Shown: positions 1 to 6,180, counted from the first letter of the stretch. The stretch is DNA of 7,163 nt from Clostridiales bacterium (GCA_004556985.1 SFFC01000108.1:1-7163), one strand, 5' to 3'. Numbers and translations are program-made. Notes: generated by a model not told the origin, from the sequence alone.

Positions 1-661
1 GTGCATCGGGCGCCAGGCCATAGGCGGCGATGACCGCCTCGCGCGCGATCCGCTCCGCCTCTGCCGCCGGGATCGCGTCCTCCCCCGGCAGGAGGAAGAC
101 CTCCGAATCATAGCCCGCCAGGCCGAGGTCGAGCATCAGCGCGCTGTACCAGGCCTTTTCCTCCATGCTCCAGGTGTCAAACGTCCCCTTTTCGGCCTCC
201 AGGATGCTGAAGATGCCGACGACGTCCGTGCGCCCGCCTACGCCGTAGCGCGCCGCGAAAAGCGCGTCGAGCTCCGCCTCCCGTGCCGCAGCGTCCCGCA
301 GGGCGAGCGCTGCCTCCCAGGGCGACGGATCCTCGAGGATGCCGTTTTCCTCCATCAGCCGCACGATGGCCTCCTTGTCCTCAAGCGACCAGTCGTCGTA
401 ATAGCCGCTCTCCAGCTGAACCCTCGCCACCTCCTCAAAGAACCCATGCGACACCGCAAACGCGGCCAGCGCCGTCGCCGCCAGCGCGATGGCCAGCAGC
501 GCAGCCAGCAGGACGGCCAGTCCCGTCTTTCTCCTCATATATTGGCTCTCCTTTCCCTGCGGCAGGCCGCGAATGCGCTGCCGCAGCTCCCGCTCAAACG
601 CCGCGTCCATCGGCGGATAGAGCGCGCGAAGGGATTGCTGATCGATCCGGATCCGCTTCAT
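1..661 (-). CDS. Probable membrane-anchored anti-sigma factor / repeat protein, partial (C-terminus beyond window)
   Basis: The frame is open from the ATG at 661 to the left edge, giving 220 residues with no stop. The start is well supported: a GGAGGTGA ribosome binding site (676-669) lies just upstream, and the ATG overlaps the TGA of the sigma gene (ATGA, 4 bp), which suggests translational coupling. Residues 1-45 form a charged cytoplasmic segment including a helix near 19-33. Residues about 47-70 are one Ala/Leu-rich transmembrane helix, and the rest is an acidic, probably extracytoplasmic domain. That domain carries two copies of a module: W91-S-L-E-D-K leading to Y139-G, and W164-S-M-E-E-K leading to Y214-G, 73 residues apart. 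There is no zinc-finger anti-sigma HxxxCxxC motif in the visible part. Position next to an ECF sigma gene plus the N-in single-helix layout suggests it sequesters the sigma factor at the membrane and senses something outside. That role is inferred; I do not recognise a named family with certainty. Confidence 0.78.
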   Translation of the reverse strand, partial: MKRIRIDQQSLRALYPPMDAAFERELRQRIRGLPQGKESQYMRRKTGLAVLLAALLAIALAATALAAFAVSHGFFEEVARVQLESGYYDDWSLEDKEAIVRLMEENGILEDPSPWEAALALRDAAAREAELDALFAARYGVGGRTDVVGIFSILEAEKGTFDTWSMEEKAWYSALMLDLGLAGYDSEVFLLPGEDAIPAAEAERIAREAVIAAYGLAPDA

Positions 662-1140
662 TCAAACGTCACCTCCGAACGGCTGAACTGCTCCCTGAGC
701 CATTTCTTCCCGCGAAAAATCCGGCTCTTGACCGTCGTCACCGGCACGCCCAGCGCGACGGCGATCTCCTTTTCGGAATAGCCCTCCATGCAGCGCATCA
801 GCAGCGGCGTGCGCAGCTTTTCAGGCATGCCCTCCATGGCCTCCCTCAGCGGGAGAAGCGTCTCCCCGGGATCGGATATCGCGCGCTCCGGCATCCGCTC
901 CGCCGGAACGACGCGCATCCGCCTGCGCTGAATATTGCGGCATTCGTTGATGACGATCCGCGTCATCCAGCCGCGCAGCGTCTCCTCCCGCGCCTGCGTG
1001 CACCGCTCCCAGGCGCGCAGCATGCCCTGCTGCACGGCGTCCTGGGCGTCGGCCTGCGCGCGCAGGATGCTCAGGCTCAGCCGGTACAGCCCGGGGAGCA
1101 TCGCCTCCGCCTCCCGCACAAACATCGCCTCGTCGATCAC
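658..1140 (-). CDS. ECF-type RNA polymerase sigma factor (sigma-70 family)
   Basis: About 160 residues, the usual size of a minimal ECF sigma factor with only regions 2 and 4. Region 2 covers roughly residues 9-76: the D-A-Q-D-A-V-Q-Q segment near 31-38 followed by L-R-A-W is the region 2.2 core-binding helix, and the W-M-T-R-I-V-I-N-E-C-R stretch ending in an arginine cluster (about 58-76) is region 2.3/2.4, which recognises the -10. Region 4 covers about 96-153, with a helix-turn-helix at G-Y-S-E-K-E-I-A through V-K-S-R-I-F-R-G-K that contacts the -35. I chose the GTG at 1140 because AGGAGG (1153-1148) lies 7 nt upstream. The in-frame ATG at 1146 is only 1 nt from that site, too close to be used, although it would add just two residues. 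The gene directs core polymerase to a small regulon, very likely including its own promoter. Its partner is the overlapping downstream anti-sigma-like gene. The specific ECF group cannot be assigned by eye. Confidence 0.95.
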   Translation of the reverse strand: MIDEAMFVREAEAMLPGLYRLSLSILRAQADAQDAVQQGMLRAWERCTQAREETLRGWMTRIVINECRNIQRRRMRVVPAERMPERAISDPGETLLPLREAMEGMPEKLRTPLLMRCMEGYSEKEIAVALGVPVTTVKSRIFRGKKWLREQFSRSEVTFE

Positions 1141-1147
1141 GTTCATC

Positions 1148-1153
1148 CCTCCT
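1148..1153 (-). promoter_or_regulatory. Ribosome binding site deciding the GTG start of the ECF sigma gene
   Basis: A perfect AGGAGG is followed by GATGAAC (7 nt) and then GTG at 1140. The ATG inside the spacer is 1 nt from the site and so unlikely to be the real initiator. Confidence 0.8.
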
Positions 1154-1184
1154 GTGCATCCGTCAAGAAGCTTCTTTCACACAG

Positions 1185-1213
1185 TAGACGCTGCTGGCAG
1201 GGCAAAAGTTTCA
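1185..1213 (-). promoter_or_regulatory. ECF sigma-dependent promoter of the sigma/anti-sigma operon (probable autoregulation)
   Basis: On the minus strand, TGAAAC (1213-1208, followed by TTTT) is separated by exactly 17 nt from CGTCTA (1190-1185). This is the classic bipartite ECF promoter: an AAC-containing -35 and a CGTC-type -10. It lies 45-73 nt before the GTG start, so the transcript would begin near 1178 with a leader of about 38 nt. ECF sigma factors usually recognise their own promoter, so this is probably a positive autoregulatory site restrained by the anti-sigma partner. The match is seen directly; the autoregulation is inferred. Confidence 0.85.
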
Positions 1214-1303
1214 TACAGGCGGGAGCGCCCATCCCCGATTCCGAACCGCTCTGCGTTTCCCGCCATCTCCCTTCTGTGGCCGATAGAAGCCCATTTTCCG
1301 CAG

Positions 1304-1334
1304 AAAAAGGGCCGCCGGGTTTCCCCGGCAGCCC
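1304..1334 (-). terminator. Rho-independent terminator of purL
   Basis: In the minus-strand RNA an 11-bp stem (1334-1324 with 1319-1309, one G-U wobble, otherwise G-C and fully paired) closes a GAAA tetraloop and is followed by five U (1308-1304). It begins 33 nt past the purL stop codon and lies upstream of the ECF promoter, so it separates the purL transcript from the sigma operon. The plus strand has no U-run, so it acts in one direction. Confidence 0.93.
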
Positions 1335-1366
1335 CCTGATGGTCATACCTGTGCAGGTTTTTGGAT

Positions 1367-4300
1367 TTACAGGAAGTACGCGACGCCGGACTCGAAGATC
1401 CTCTGATCCTTCTCGCCCGGGATGTTGCTGGCGACAAACTGCCCGATGCGCTCGCTGTGGCCCATCTTGCCCAGCACGCGGCCATCCGGCGAGCAGATGC
1501 CCTCGACAGCCCAGTAGGAGCCGTTCGGGTTGCAGGGCATCGTGACGGCGGGCAGGCCGTCGACCGTCGCATACTGCGTGACGATCTGGCCGTTGGCCAT
1601 CAGCTGCTTGAGCTGCGCCTCGCGGCAGACAAAGCGGCCCTCGCCGTGGGAGATCGCGACCTGATGCACGTCGCCGACGTTCACGCCCGCCATCCACGGC
1701 GACTTGACCGAGGAGACGACCGTGCGCACATGCGTCGCGGCGTGGCGGCCGATGGTGTTGAAGGTCAGCGTCGGATCGTCCTCGCGCAGCGTGCGAATCT
1801 CGCCGTAGGGCACCAGACCCAGCTTGATGAGCGCCTGGAAGCCGTTGCAGATGCCCAGCATCAGGCCGTCACGCCTGTTCAGGAGGTTCATGATCGCCTC
1901 CATGATGCGCGGGTTGCGCAGCGCAGTCGCGATGAACTTGCCGGAGCCGTCCGGCTCGTCGCCGGCGGAGAAGCCGCCCGGCAGCATGACGATTTGCGCC
2001 TGGTCGATGCCGCGCGCAATCGCCTCGACGGATTCCTCGATGCCCTTCGCCGTCAGGTTGCGGAAGACGAAGACGTCCGTCTCCGCGCCCGCGCGGCGGA
2101 AGGCCTTCGCGCTGTCGAGCTCGCAGTTCGTGCCCGGGAAGGAGGGGATGAACACGCGCGGCCTGGCGACATGCACGGCCGGGCGCGCGGTATTGCGCGT
2201 CTCATAGGGCATATACGGCGCGGTGGTGTGCTTCGATTCGACGACGGAGGGGAACACGCTTTCCAGCGGCTCCCGCCAGGCCGCACGCGCCTCGGCGAGC
2301 GTGACGCTCGCGCCGCAGGCCGTCAGGGAGGCGCTCTCGGTCGTCTCGCCGATGACGGCGAGACCCGCCGGCACAGGCGCGCCCTCCGCCAGCTCGCAGA
2401 CGATGGAGCCGTAGCGCGGCAGGAAGAGCTCCTCCTCCTTCACGTCTGTGAGATTCACGCCGATGCGGCTGCCGAAGGCCATGGTGGAGACCGCCGCCGC
2501 GACGCCGCCGCGGCCGATGGTGTGCGCGCTGAGCACGTCGCCGCGCAGGATCGCCTGATGCAGCGACTCGTAGAGCATCAGCGCCTTGCCGTACTGCGGC
2601 ACGAGCGCCTCGTCGACCGGCAGCGTCAACAGCGCGATGCGGTGGCCCGCCGCCTTGAAGTCCGTTCCGATGACGTGCTTCGCGTCGACCGCATTCACGG
2701 CGAAGGAGACGAGCGTCGGCGGGACGTGGATATCCTCAAAGGAGCCGCTCATCGAGTCCTTGCCGCCGATGGAGGCCGTGCCGAAGCCCAGCTGCGCGGA
2801 TAGGCCGCCCAGCAGCGCCGCCGCGGGCTTGCCCCAGCTCCGCTCAGCCTTGCCCAGGCGCTCGAAGTACTCCTGGAAGGTCAGCCGCGCGCGGGAGACG
2901 TCGCCGCCCGCCGCGCAGATCTTCGCCAGCGATTCCGTGACAGCATAGACCGCACCGTGGAACGGACTCCATTCGCTCAGATAGGGATCGTAGCCATGGC
3001 TCATCAGCGTCGCGGTGGTCGTCTCACCCTCGGTCGGGATCAGCGCGGCCATCGCCTCGTTCGGGCTCTCGCGATAGACGCCGCCGTAGGGCGCCAGAAT
3101 CGTGCCCGCGCCGATGGTGCCGTCAAAGCGCTCGACGAGGCCCTTCTGCGAGCAGATGTTGAGGTCGGAGAGCATCGCCAGCCAGGCCTCGCGCACGGTC
3201 TTGCCGCGGGCAAAGTCGGGCTGCGCCGTCAGGTACGGCTCGCACTCGTCCGGCGCGGCGACGGCGGCGCGCGCGTGCTGCGTCACGCCGTTGGTATCCA
3301 GAAACGCGCGGGAGAGATCGACAATCGTCTTGCCGCGCCAGTGCATCACGAGGCGCGCCTCCTTCGTGACGACGGCGACCTGCGTGGCCTCGAGGTTCTC
3401 CTCATAGGCCATCTGCTTGAAGCGCTCGACCTTGTCCGCCTCGATGACGCAGGCCATGCGCTCCTGGGACTCGGAGATCGCCAGCTCGGTGCCATCCAGG
3501 CCCTCGTACTTCTTGGGCACGGCATCCAGCTCGATCTCAAGGCCCGGCGCCAGCTCGCCGACGGCGACGCAGACGCCGCCTGCGCCGAAGTCGTTGCAGC
3601 GCTTGACCATCTGCGCGAATTCCGCGTCGCGGAACAGACGCTGGATGCAGCGCTCGGTCGGCGCGTTGCCCTTCTGCACCTCCGCGCCGCAGGTCGAGAG
3701 GGACTCGACGTTGTGCGCCTTGGAGGAGCCCGTCGCGCCGCCGCAGCCGTCGCGGCCCGTGCGGCCGCCCAGCAGCATCACGACGTCGCCCGGCTCCGGC
3801 GCCGCGCGGCGGACGTGGTCGCGCGGGGTCGCCGCGATGACGGCGCCCAGCTCCATGCGCTTGGCGACAAAGCCCGGATGGTAGTATTCCTGCACCTTGC
3901 CCGCCGCCAGGCCGATCTGGTTGCCGTAGCTCGAATAGCCCTGCGCGGCAGTCGTGGTGATGCGGCGCTGGGGCAGCTTGCCCTCGCGCGTGCGGCTGTA
4001 GGGCACGCGCGGGTCGCCCGCGCCCGTGATGCGCATCGCCTGATAGACGTAGCTGCGGCCGGAGAGCGGGTCGCGGATTGCGCCGCCCAGGCAGGTCGCC
4101 GCGCCGCCAAAGCCCTCGATCTCGGTCGGGTGGTTGTGCGTCTCGTTCTTGAACATGATGAGCCAGGGCTCGTCCTTGCCGTCCACATGCGCAGTGACGA
4201 CGATGGAGCAGGCGTTGATCTCGTCGGAGGCGTCGAGGTCGTCGAGCTTGCCGAGCTTGCGCAGCGCCTTCGCGCCCAGCGTCGCCATGTCCATCAGGGA

Positions 4301-5125
4301 GATATCCTTCTTCCGCTCGCCGTAGACGTCCCTGCGCGTGTCGACATACAGCTCATAGGCCGCGCGGATGGGCGCGCTGAAGCGGCCGTCCTCAAAGGAA
4401 ATTTCATCGATCGCGGTCAGGAAGGTCGTGTGGCGGCAGTGGTCGCTCCAATAGGTGTCGATGGCGCGCAGCTCCGTGAGGCTGGGATCGCGCTTCTCGG
4501 TATCGCGGAAATAGTCGCGGCAGAAGCAAAGATCCTCCGCGCTCATCGCCATGCCCAGCGCGCGGACCATCTCGCCAAGCGCCTTGTCGTCCATCGAGAT
4601 AAAGCCCTCGACCGTGGCGACGTCCGCCGGCACGTCGGCGTGCATCGCCAGCGTCTGCGGCTTGTCCATGGAGGCGCGGCGCGCCTCGACCGGGTTGATC
4701 AGGTGATGCGCGACGCGGTCCATCAGCTCGGCCGTCACGCCATCGCCCTCGATGGCATAGACCTTCGCGCAGGCGACCTTCGGGCGCTCGGCCTCCGGGC
4801 TGAGCAGCTGCAGGCACTGGCTCGCGCTGTCCGCGCGCTGATCATACTGGCCGGGCAGATACTCGACCGCCAGCAGGCGGGCCTCCATCTCCGGCAGCAC
4901 CTCGTCATAGAGGACATCGACGTTCGGCTCGGAGAAGATGATGCCGCGCGCGCTGTCAAAGGCCGCGTCGGACAGGCCCTCCACGTCATAGCGCTGGAAG
5001 ATGCGCACATGGCGGATCGCCTGCGTGCCCAGCGCCTCGCAAAGCTCGCGGCAAAGCTGCTGCGCGGCGACATCATAGCCCGGGCGCTTTTCCGCATAGA
5101 TTCTTCTGACCTGACTTGTACTCAC
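1367..5125 (-). CDS. purL: Phosphoribosylformylglycinamidine synthase (FGAM synthase), single-chain clade II form
   Basis: A cytoplasmic enzyme of de novo purine synthesis. It converts formylglycinamide ribonucleotide, ATP and glutamine to formylglycinamidine ribonucleotide. The 1,252-residue length and sequence fit the fused Firmicutes (clade II) form rather than the separate PurS/PurQ/PurL set. Numbered from the GTG start: a PurS-like N-terminal region; a first AIRS/synthetase half with W-S-D-H-C-R-H (about 226-232), F-K-N-E-T-H-N-H-P (325-333, metal/nucleotide site) and G-G-R-T-G-R-D-G (453-460); a second half with G-G-K-D-S-M-S-G-S-F (787-796); and a C-terminal class I glutaminase domain from about 990. 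That domain has nucleophile C1093 in G-I-C-N-G-F and probable triad partners H1223 and E1225 in G-H-S-E-R. No frameshift or missing catalytic residue is seen. I prefer the GTG at 5125, 6 nt after AGGAGG; the ATG at 5140 (five residues longer, weaker GGAG site) would make AGG-AGG codons 2-3. The gene has its own promoter and terminator. Confidence 0.97.
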   Translation of the reverse strand: MSTSQVRRIYAEKRPGYDVAAQQLCRELCEALGTQAIRHVRIFQRYDVEGLSDAAFDSARGIIFSEPNVDVLYDEVLPEMEARLLAVEYLPGQYDQRADSASQCLQLLSPEAERPKVACAKVYAIEGDGVTAELMDRVAHHLINPVEARRASMDKPQTLAMHADVPADVATVEGFISMDDKALGEMVRALGMAMSAEDLCFCRDYFRDTEKRDPSLTELRAIDTYWSDHCRHTTFLTAIDEISFEDGRFSAPIRAAYELYVDTRRDVYGERKKDISLMDMATLGAKALRKLGKLDDLDASDEINACSIVVTAHVDGKDEPWLIMFKNETHNHPTEIEGFGGAATCLGGAIRDPLSGRSYVYQAMRITGAGDPRVPYSRTREGKLPQRRITTTAAQGYSSYGNQIGLAAGKVQEYYHPGFVAKRMELGAVIAATPRDHVRRAAPEPGDVVMLLGGRTGRDGCGGATGSSKAHNVESLSTCGAEVQKGNAPTERCIQRLFRDAEFAQMVKRCNDFGAGGVCVAVGELAPGLEIELDAVPKKYEGLDGTELAISESQERMACVIEADKVERFKQMAYEENLEATQVAVVTKEARLVMHWRGKTIVDLSRAFLDTNGVTQHARAAVAAPDECEPYLTAQPDFARGKTVREAWLAMLSDLNICSQKGLVERFDGTIGAGTILAPYGGVYRESPNEAMAALIPTEGETTTATLMSHGYDPYLSEWSPFHGAVYAVTESLAKICAAGGDVSRARLTFQEYFERLGKAERSWGKPAAALLGGLSAQLGFGTASIGGKDSMSGSFEDIHVPPTLVSFAVNAVDAKHVIGTDFKAAGHRIALLTLPVDEALVPQYGKALMLYESLHQAILRGDVLSAHTIGRGGVAAAVSTMAFGSRIGVNLTDVKEEELFLPRYGSIVCELAEGAPVPAGLAVIGETTESASLTACGASVTLAEARAAWREPLESVFPSVVESKHTTAPYMPYETRNTARPAVHVARPRVFIPSFPGTNCELDSAKAFRRAGAETDVFVFRNLTAKGIEESVEAIARGIDQAQIVMLPGGFSAGDEPDGSGKFIATALRNPRIMEAIMNLLNRRDGLMLGICNGFQALIKLGLVPYGEIRTLREDDPTLTFNTIGRHAATHVRTVVSSVKSPWMAGVNVGDVHQVAISHGEGRFVCREAQLKQLMANGQIVTQYATVDGLPAVTMPCNPNGSYWAVEGICSPDGRVLGKMGHSERIGQFVASNIPGEKDQRIFESGVAYFL

Positions 5126-5131
5126 AATGCT

Positions 5132-5137
5132 CCTCCT
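5132..5137 (-). promoter_or_regulatory. Ribosome binding site deciding the GTG start of purL
   Basis: AGGAGG is followed by AGCATT (6 nt) and GTG at 5125. The ATG at 5140 directly abuts this site. Under that start the site would be two AGG codons, which the surrounding gene rarely uses. The family's conserved N-terminus (V-R-R-I-Y-x-E-K) also begins just after the GTG. Confidence 0.68.
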
Positions 5138-5141
5138 CATG

Positions 5142-5173
5142 CTTGCTCCGGGCGGAAGTCCGCCGCCCGCAAG
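5142..5173 (-). other. Hairpin in the purL 5' leader, next to the ribosome binding site
   Basis: In the minus-strand RNA, CTTGC (5173-5169) pairs with GCAAG (5146-5142), and GGGCGG (5168-5163) pairs with CCGCCC (5155-5150). This gives an 11-bp stem with a 3-nt bulge (5149-5147) and a 7-nt loop. It ends 4 nt before AGGAGG (5137). It has no U-run, so it is not a terminator. It may stabilise the RNA or influence initiation. The structure is visible; any role is a guess. Confidence 0.55.
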
Positions 5174-5190
5174 GGCTAAACAACATCCGC

Positions 5191-5219
5191 ATTATAGCAT
5201 CAAACGTTCGTCATTGCAA
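5191..5219 (-). promoter_or_regulatory. Sigma-A promoter of purL
   Basis: On the minus strand, TTGCAA (5219-5214) is a good -35, followed by a 17-nt spacer and a perfect TATAAT -10 (5196-5191). Transcription should begin near 5184, giving a leader of about 59 nt to the GTG start. The leader is too short to hold a purine riboswitch aptamer plus expression platform. Confidence 0.9.
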
Positions 5220-5279
5220 TCCGTCGGGCCCCCATTCGCCTCTCTTTCCCCGATATTTTCCGTTTTTGACGATTTTTCT

Positions 5280-5295
5280 TTCGGATTATTCCGAA
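5280..5295. promoter_or_regulatory. 16-bp inverted repeat, candidate operator between divergent promoters
   Basis: TTCGGA and TCCGAA form perfect 6-bp arms around a TTAT spacer. The repeat ends 2 nt before the TTGACA -35 of the plus-strand promoter and lies about 60 bp upstream of the purL -35. Its right arm runs into CCGAACATT, which resembles the PurR box core (CCGAAC flanked by A/T) known from Gram-positive pur genes. I see no second inverted box at the usual spacing. A dimeric regulator is plausible; which one, and whether it acts on traX, purL or both, is not shown. Confidence 0.5.
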
Positions 5296-5297
5296 CA

Positions 5298-5327
5298 TTG
5301 ACAAGCAGGAACCTCTTGCGGTATATT
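5298..5327 (+). promoter_or_regulatory. Sigma-A promoter of the TraX-family gene
   Basis: A consensus TTGACA -35 (5298-5303) is followed by an 18-nt spacer and a TATATT -10 (5322-5327). Transcription should start near 5334, leaving a leader of about 85 nt before the TTG start. Confidence 0.87.
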
Positions 5328-5338
5328 GATTGTGCAAA

Positions 5339-5387
5339 GCCCCTCCGCAAAGCGGCGGGGCGTGGAGCCTGGCCGTGCCTGTGCTCC
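5339..5387 (+). other. Two consecutive hairpins in the TraX-family leader
   Basis: Hairpin 1: 5339-5348 pairs with 5352-5361, ten positions with one T/C mismatch and an AAA loop, beginning about 5 nt from the predicted transcript start. Hairpin 2: GGAGC (5364-5368) pairs with GCTCC (5383-5387), with an inner GGC/GCC helix (5371-5373 with 5377-5379). Neither has a U-run. They could protect the 5' end. In DNA this GC-rich such pairings also arise by chance, so the second is weak. Confidence 0.4.
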
Positions 5388-5403
5388 GCTTCCGATCAAG
5401 GCA

Positions 5404-5411
5404 AAAGGAGG
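5404..5411 (+). promoter_or_regulatory. Ribosome binding site deciding the TTG start of the TraX-family gene
   Basis: AAAGGAGG is followed by CCGCGCC (7 nt) and TTG at 5419. The in-frame TTG at 5326 falls inside the predicted -10 element, so it cannot be on the transcript and the longer reading is excluded. Confidence 0.88.
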
Positions 5412-5418
5412 CCGCGCC

Positions 5419-6120
5419 TTGTCCTCGTTTCTGCTGCGCCTGCTGGCGCTTGTGTGCATGGCCGCCGATCATGTCGGCCTGGCGCTGTTTCCCTCGGCCG
5501 GGGCGTTCCGCTGCGTCGGCCGGCTCGCCTTTCCGCTCTACTGCTTCCTGCTCGTGCAGGGCTACGGGCATACGCGCGACCTGCGCGCCTATGTGCGGCG
5601 GTTGCTGCTGCTCGCGCTGCTCTCCGAGGTTCCGTTTGATCTGCTGATCTTTGGGCGGACGGCCTGCTTTGCTGAGCAGAACGCGCTCTTTTCGCTGCTG
5701 CTGGGCCTGCTCGCGCTCGCGCTGTCCGATTCGCTGCGCAGCCGTCCGGGGCCCTGCCTGTTCGCGCAGGCCGCCGTGCTTCTTTCCGCGATGGCCGCGC
5801 GCGTGAGCTACGGCTGGCTGGGGCCGGCGCTGTGCCTGGGCTTTTATCGGCTGCGGGGCAGCCGCCTGCGGCAGACCGCCTGCGCCTGCGCGCTGCTGCT
5901 CGTCTACACGCTGAGCCTGCTGCTCTCCGGCGTCGAGCGCGGCTGGGCCCTCATCTCGCTCTTCGCGCTGCTCGCGCCGCCGCTGCTGCTGCTCTACAAC
6001 GGCAGACGGGGGCCGCGCGCTCCGCTGCTGACGGCGCTGTTCTACGCCGCCTATCCGCTCCATCTGCTCGCGCTGTGCGCCCTGCGCGCGCTGCGGCTCG
6101 TTCCGCCGTATTTCTTCTGA
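5419..6120 (+). CDS. TraX-family integral membrane protein
   Basis: A 233-residue, very hydrophobic protein with several probable transmembrane helices (for example about 5-23, 36-49, 60-79, 88-104, 112-126, 153-170, 177-193 and 203-222). Family marks in order: M-A-A-D-H-V-G (14-20); G-R-L-A-F-P-L-Y then Q-G-Y-G-H-T-R-D (34-54); R-L-L-L-L-A-L-L-S-E-V-P-F-D-L (61-75); Q-N-A-L-F-S-L-L-L-G (87-96); and near the C-terminus Y-N-G-R-R-G (193-198) and F-Y-A-A-Y-P-L-H-L (208-216). The family is named for F-plasmid TraX, which N-acetylates pilin, but chromosomal Firmicutes members occur with no conjugation genes and their substrate is unknown. None are seen here, so a small-molecule or lipid acyltransfer-like role is only a guess. 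The start is TTG, set by AAAGGAGG 7 nt upstream. The gene has its own promoter, stands alone, and converges on uppP. Confidence 0.9.
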   Translation: MSSFLLRLLALVCMAADHVGLALFPSAGAFRCVGRLAFPLYCFLLVQGYGHTRDLRAYVRRLLLLALLSEVPFDLLIFGRTACFAEQNALFSLLLGLLALALSDSLRSRPGPCLFAQAAVLLSAMAARVSYGWLGPALCLGFYRLRGSRLRQTACACALLLVYTLSLLLSGVERGWALISLFALLAPPLLLLYNGRRGPRAPLLTALFYAAYPLHLLALCALRALRLVPPYFF

Positions 6121-6125
6121 CGCAG

Positions 6126-6177
6126 AAAAAAACAAACCGCCGCCGGCGTTCCCTCATGGAAGAAGCCGGCGGCGGTT
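6126..6177 (-). terminator. Rho-independent terminator of uppP, between convergent genes
   Basis: Arms 6135-6147 and 6165-6177 pair perfectly over 13 bp, nearly all G-C, and the 17-nt loop contains a further TTCC/GGAA helix. On the minus strand the stem is followed by TTTGTTTTTTT (6136-6126), making it a strong terminator 4 nt past the uppP stop codon. On the plus strand only GCGTTATTTC follows, so it would stop traX transcripts less efficiently. No other terminator for traX is seen. Confidence 0.93.
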
Positions 6178-6180
6178 GCG

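Noticed and set aside
1147..1366. A small gene between the sigma gene and purL
   Set aside because: The stretch is accounted for by the ECF promoter, leader and purL terminator. No short frame with a good ribosome binding site is seen.
283..1545. 420-residue plus-strand open frame across the sigma/anti-sigma region
   Set aside because: It is Pro/Arg/Ser-rich shadow translation running through the ECF genes, their promoter and the purL terminator. No motif supports it.
1361..5179. Long plus-strand open frames (1361-2803 and 2957-5179) opposite purL
   Set aside because: They mirror purL codons in GC-rich DNA. Their translations are Arg/Ala/Leu-rich without domain motifs, no ribosome binding sites or promoters fit them, and purL is certain on the other strand.
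5126..5190. Purine, PreQ1 or PRPP riboswitch in the purL leader
   Set aside because: The leader from the predicted start is only about 59 nt and shows one hairpin, with no recognisable conserved aptamer core and no attenuator terminator.
5326..5418. Longer N-terminus of the TraX-family protein from TTG 5326
   Set aside because: That codon overlaps the predicted -10 element and the added residues are not family-like. AAAGGAGG fixes the start at 5419.
5200..6135. 311-residue minus-strand open frame opposite traX
   Set aside because: Its product is low-complexity Gln/Arg/Glu-rich sequence. It would cover the divergent promoters and it lies opposite a clear TraX-family protein with its own ribosome binding site.
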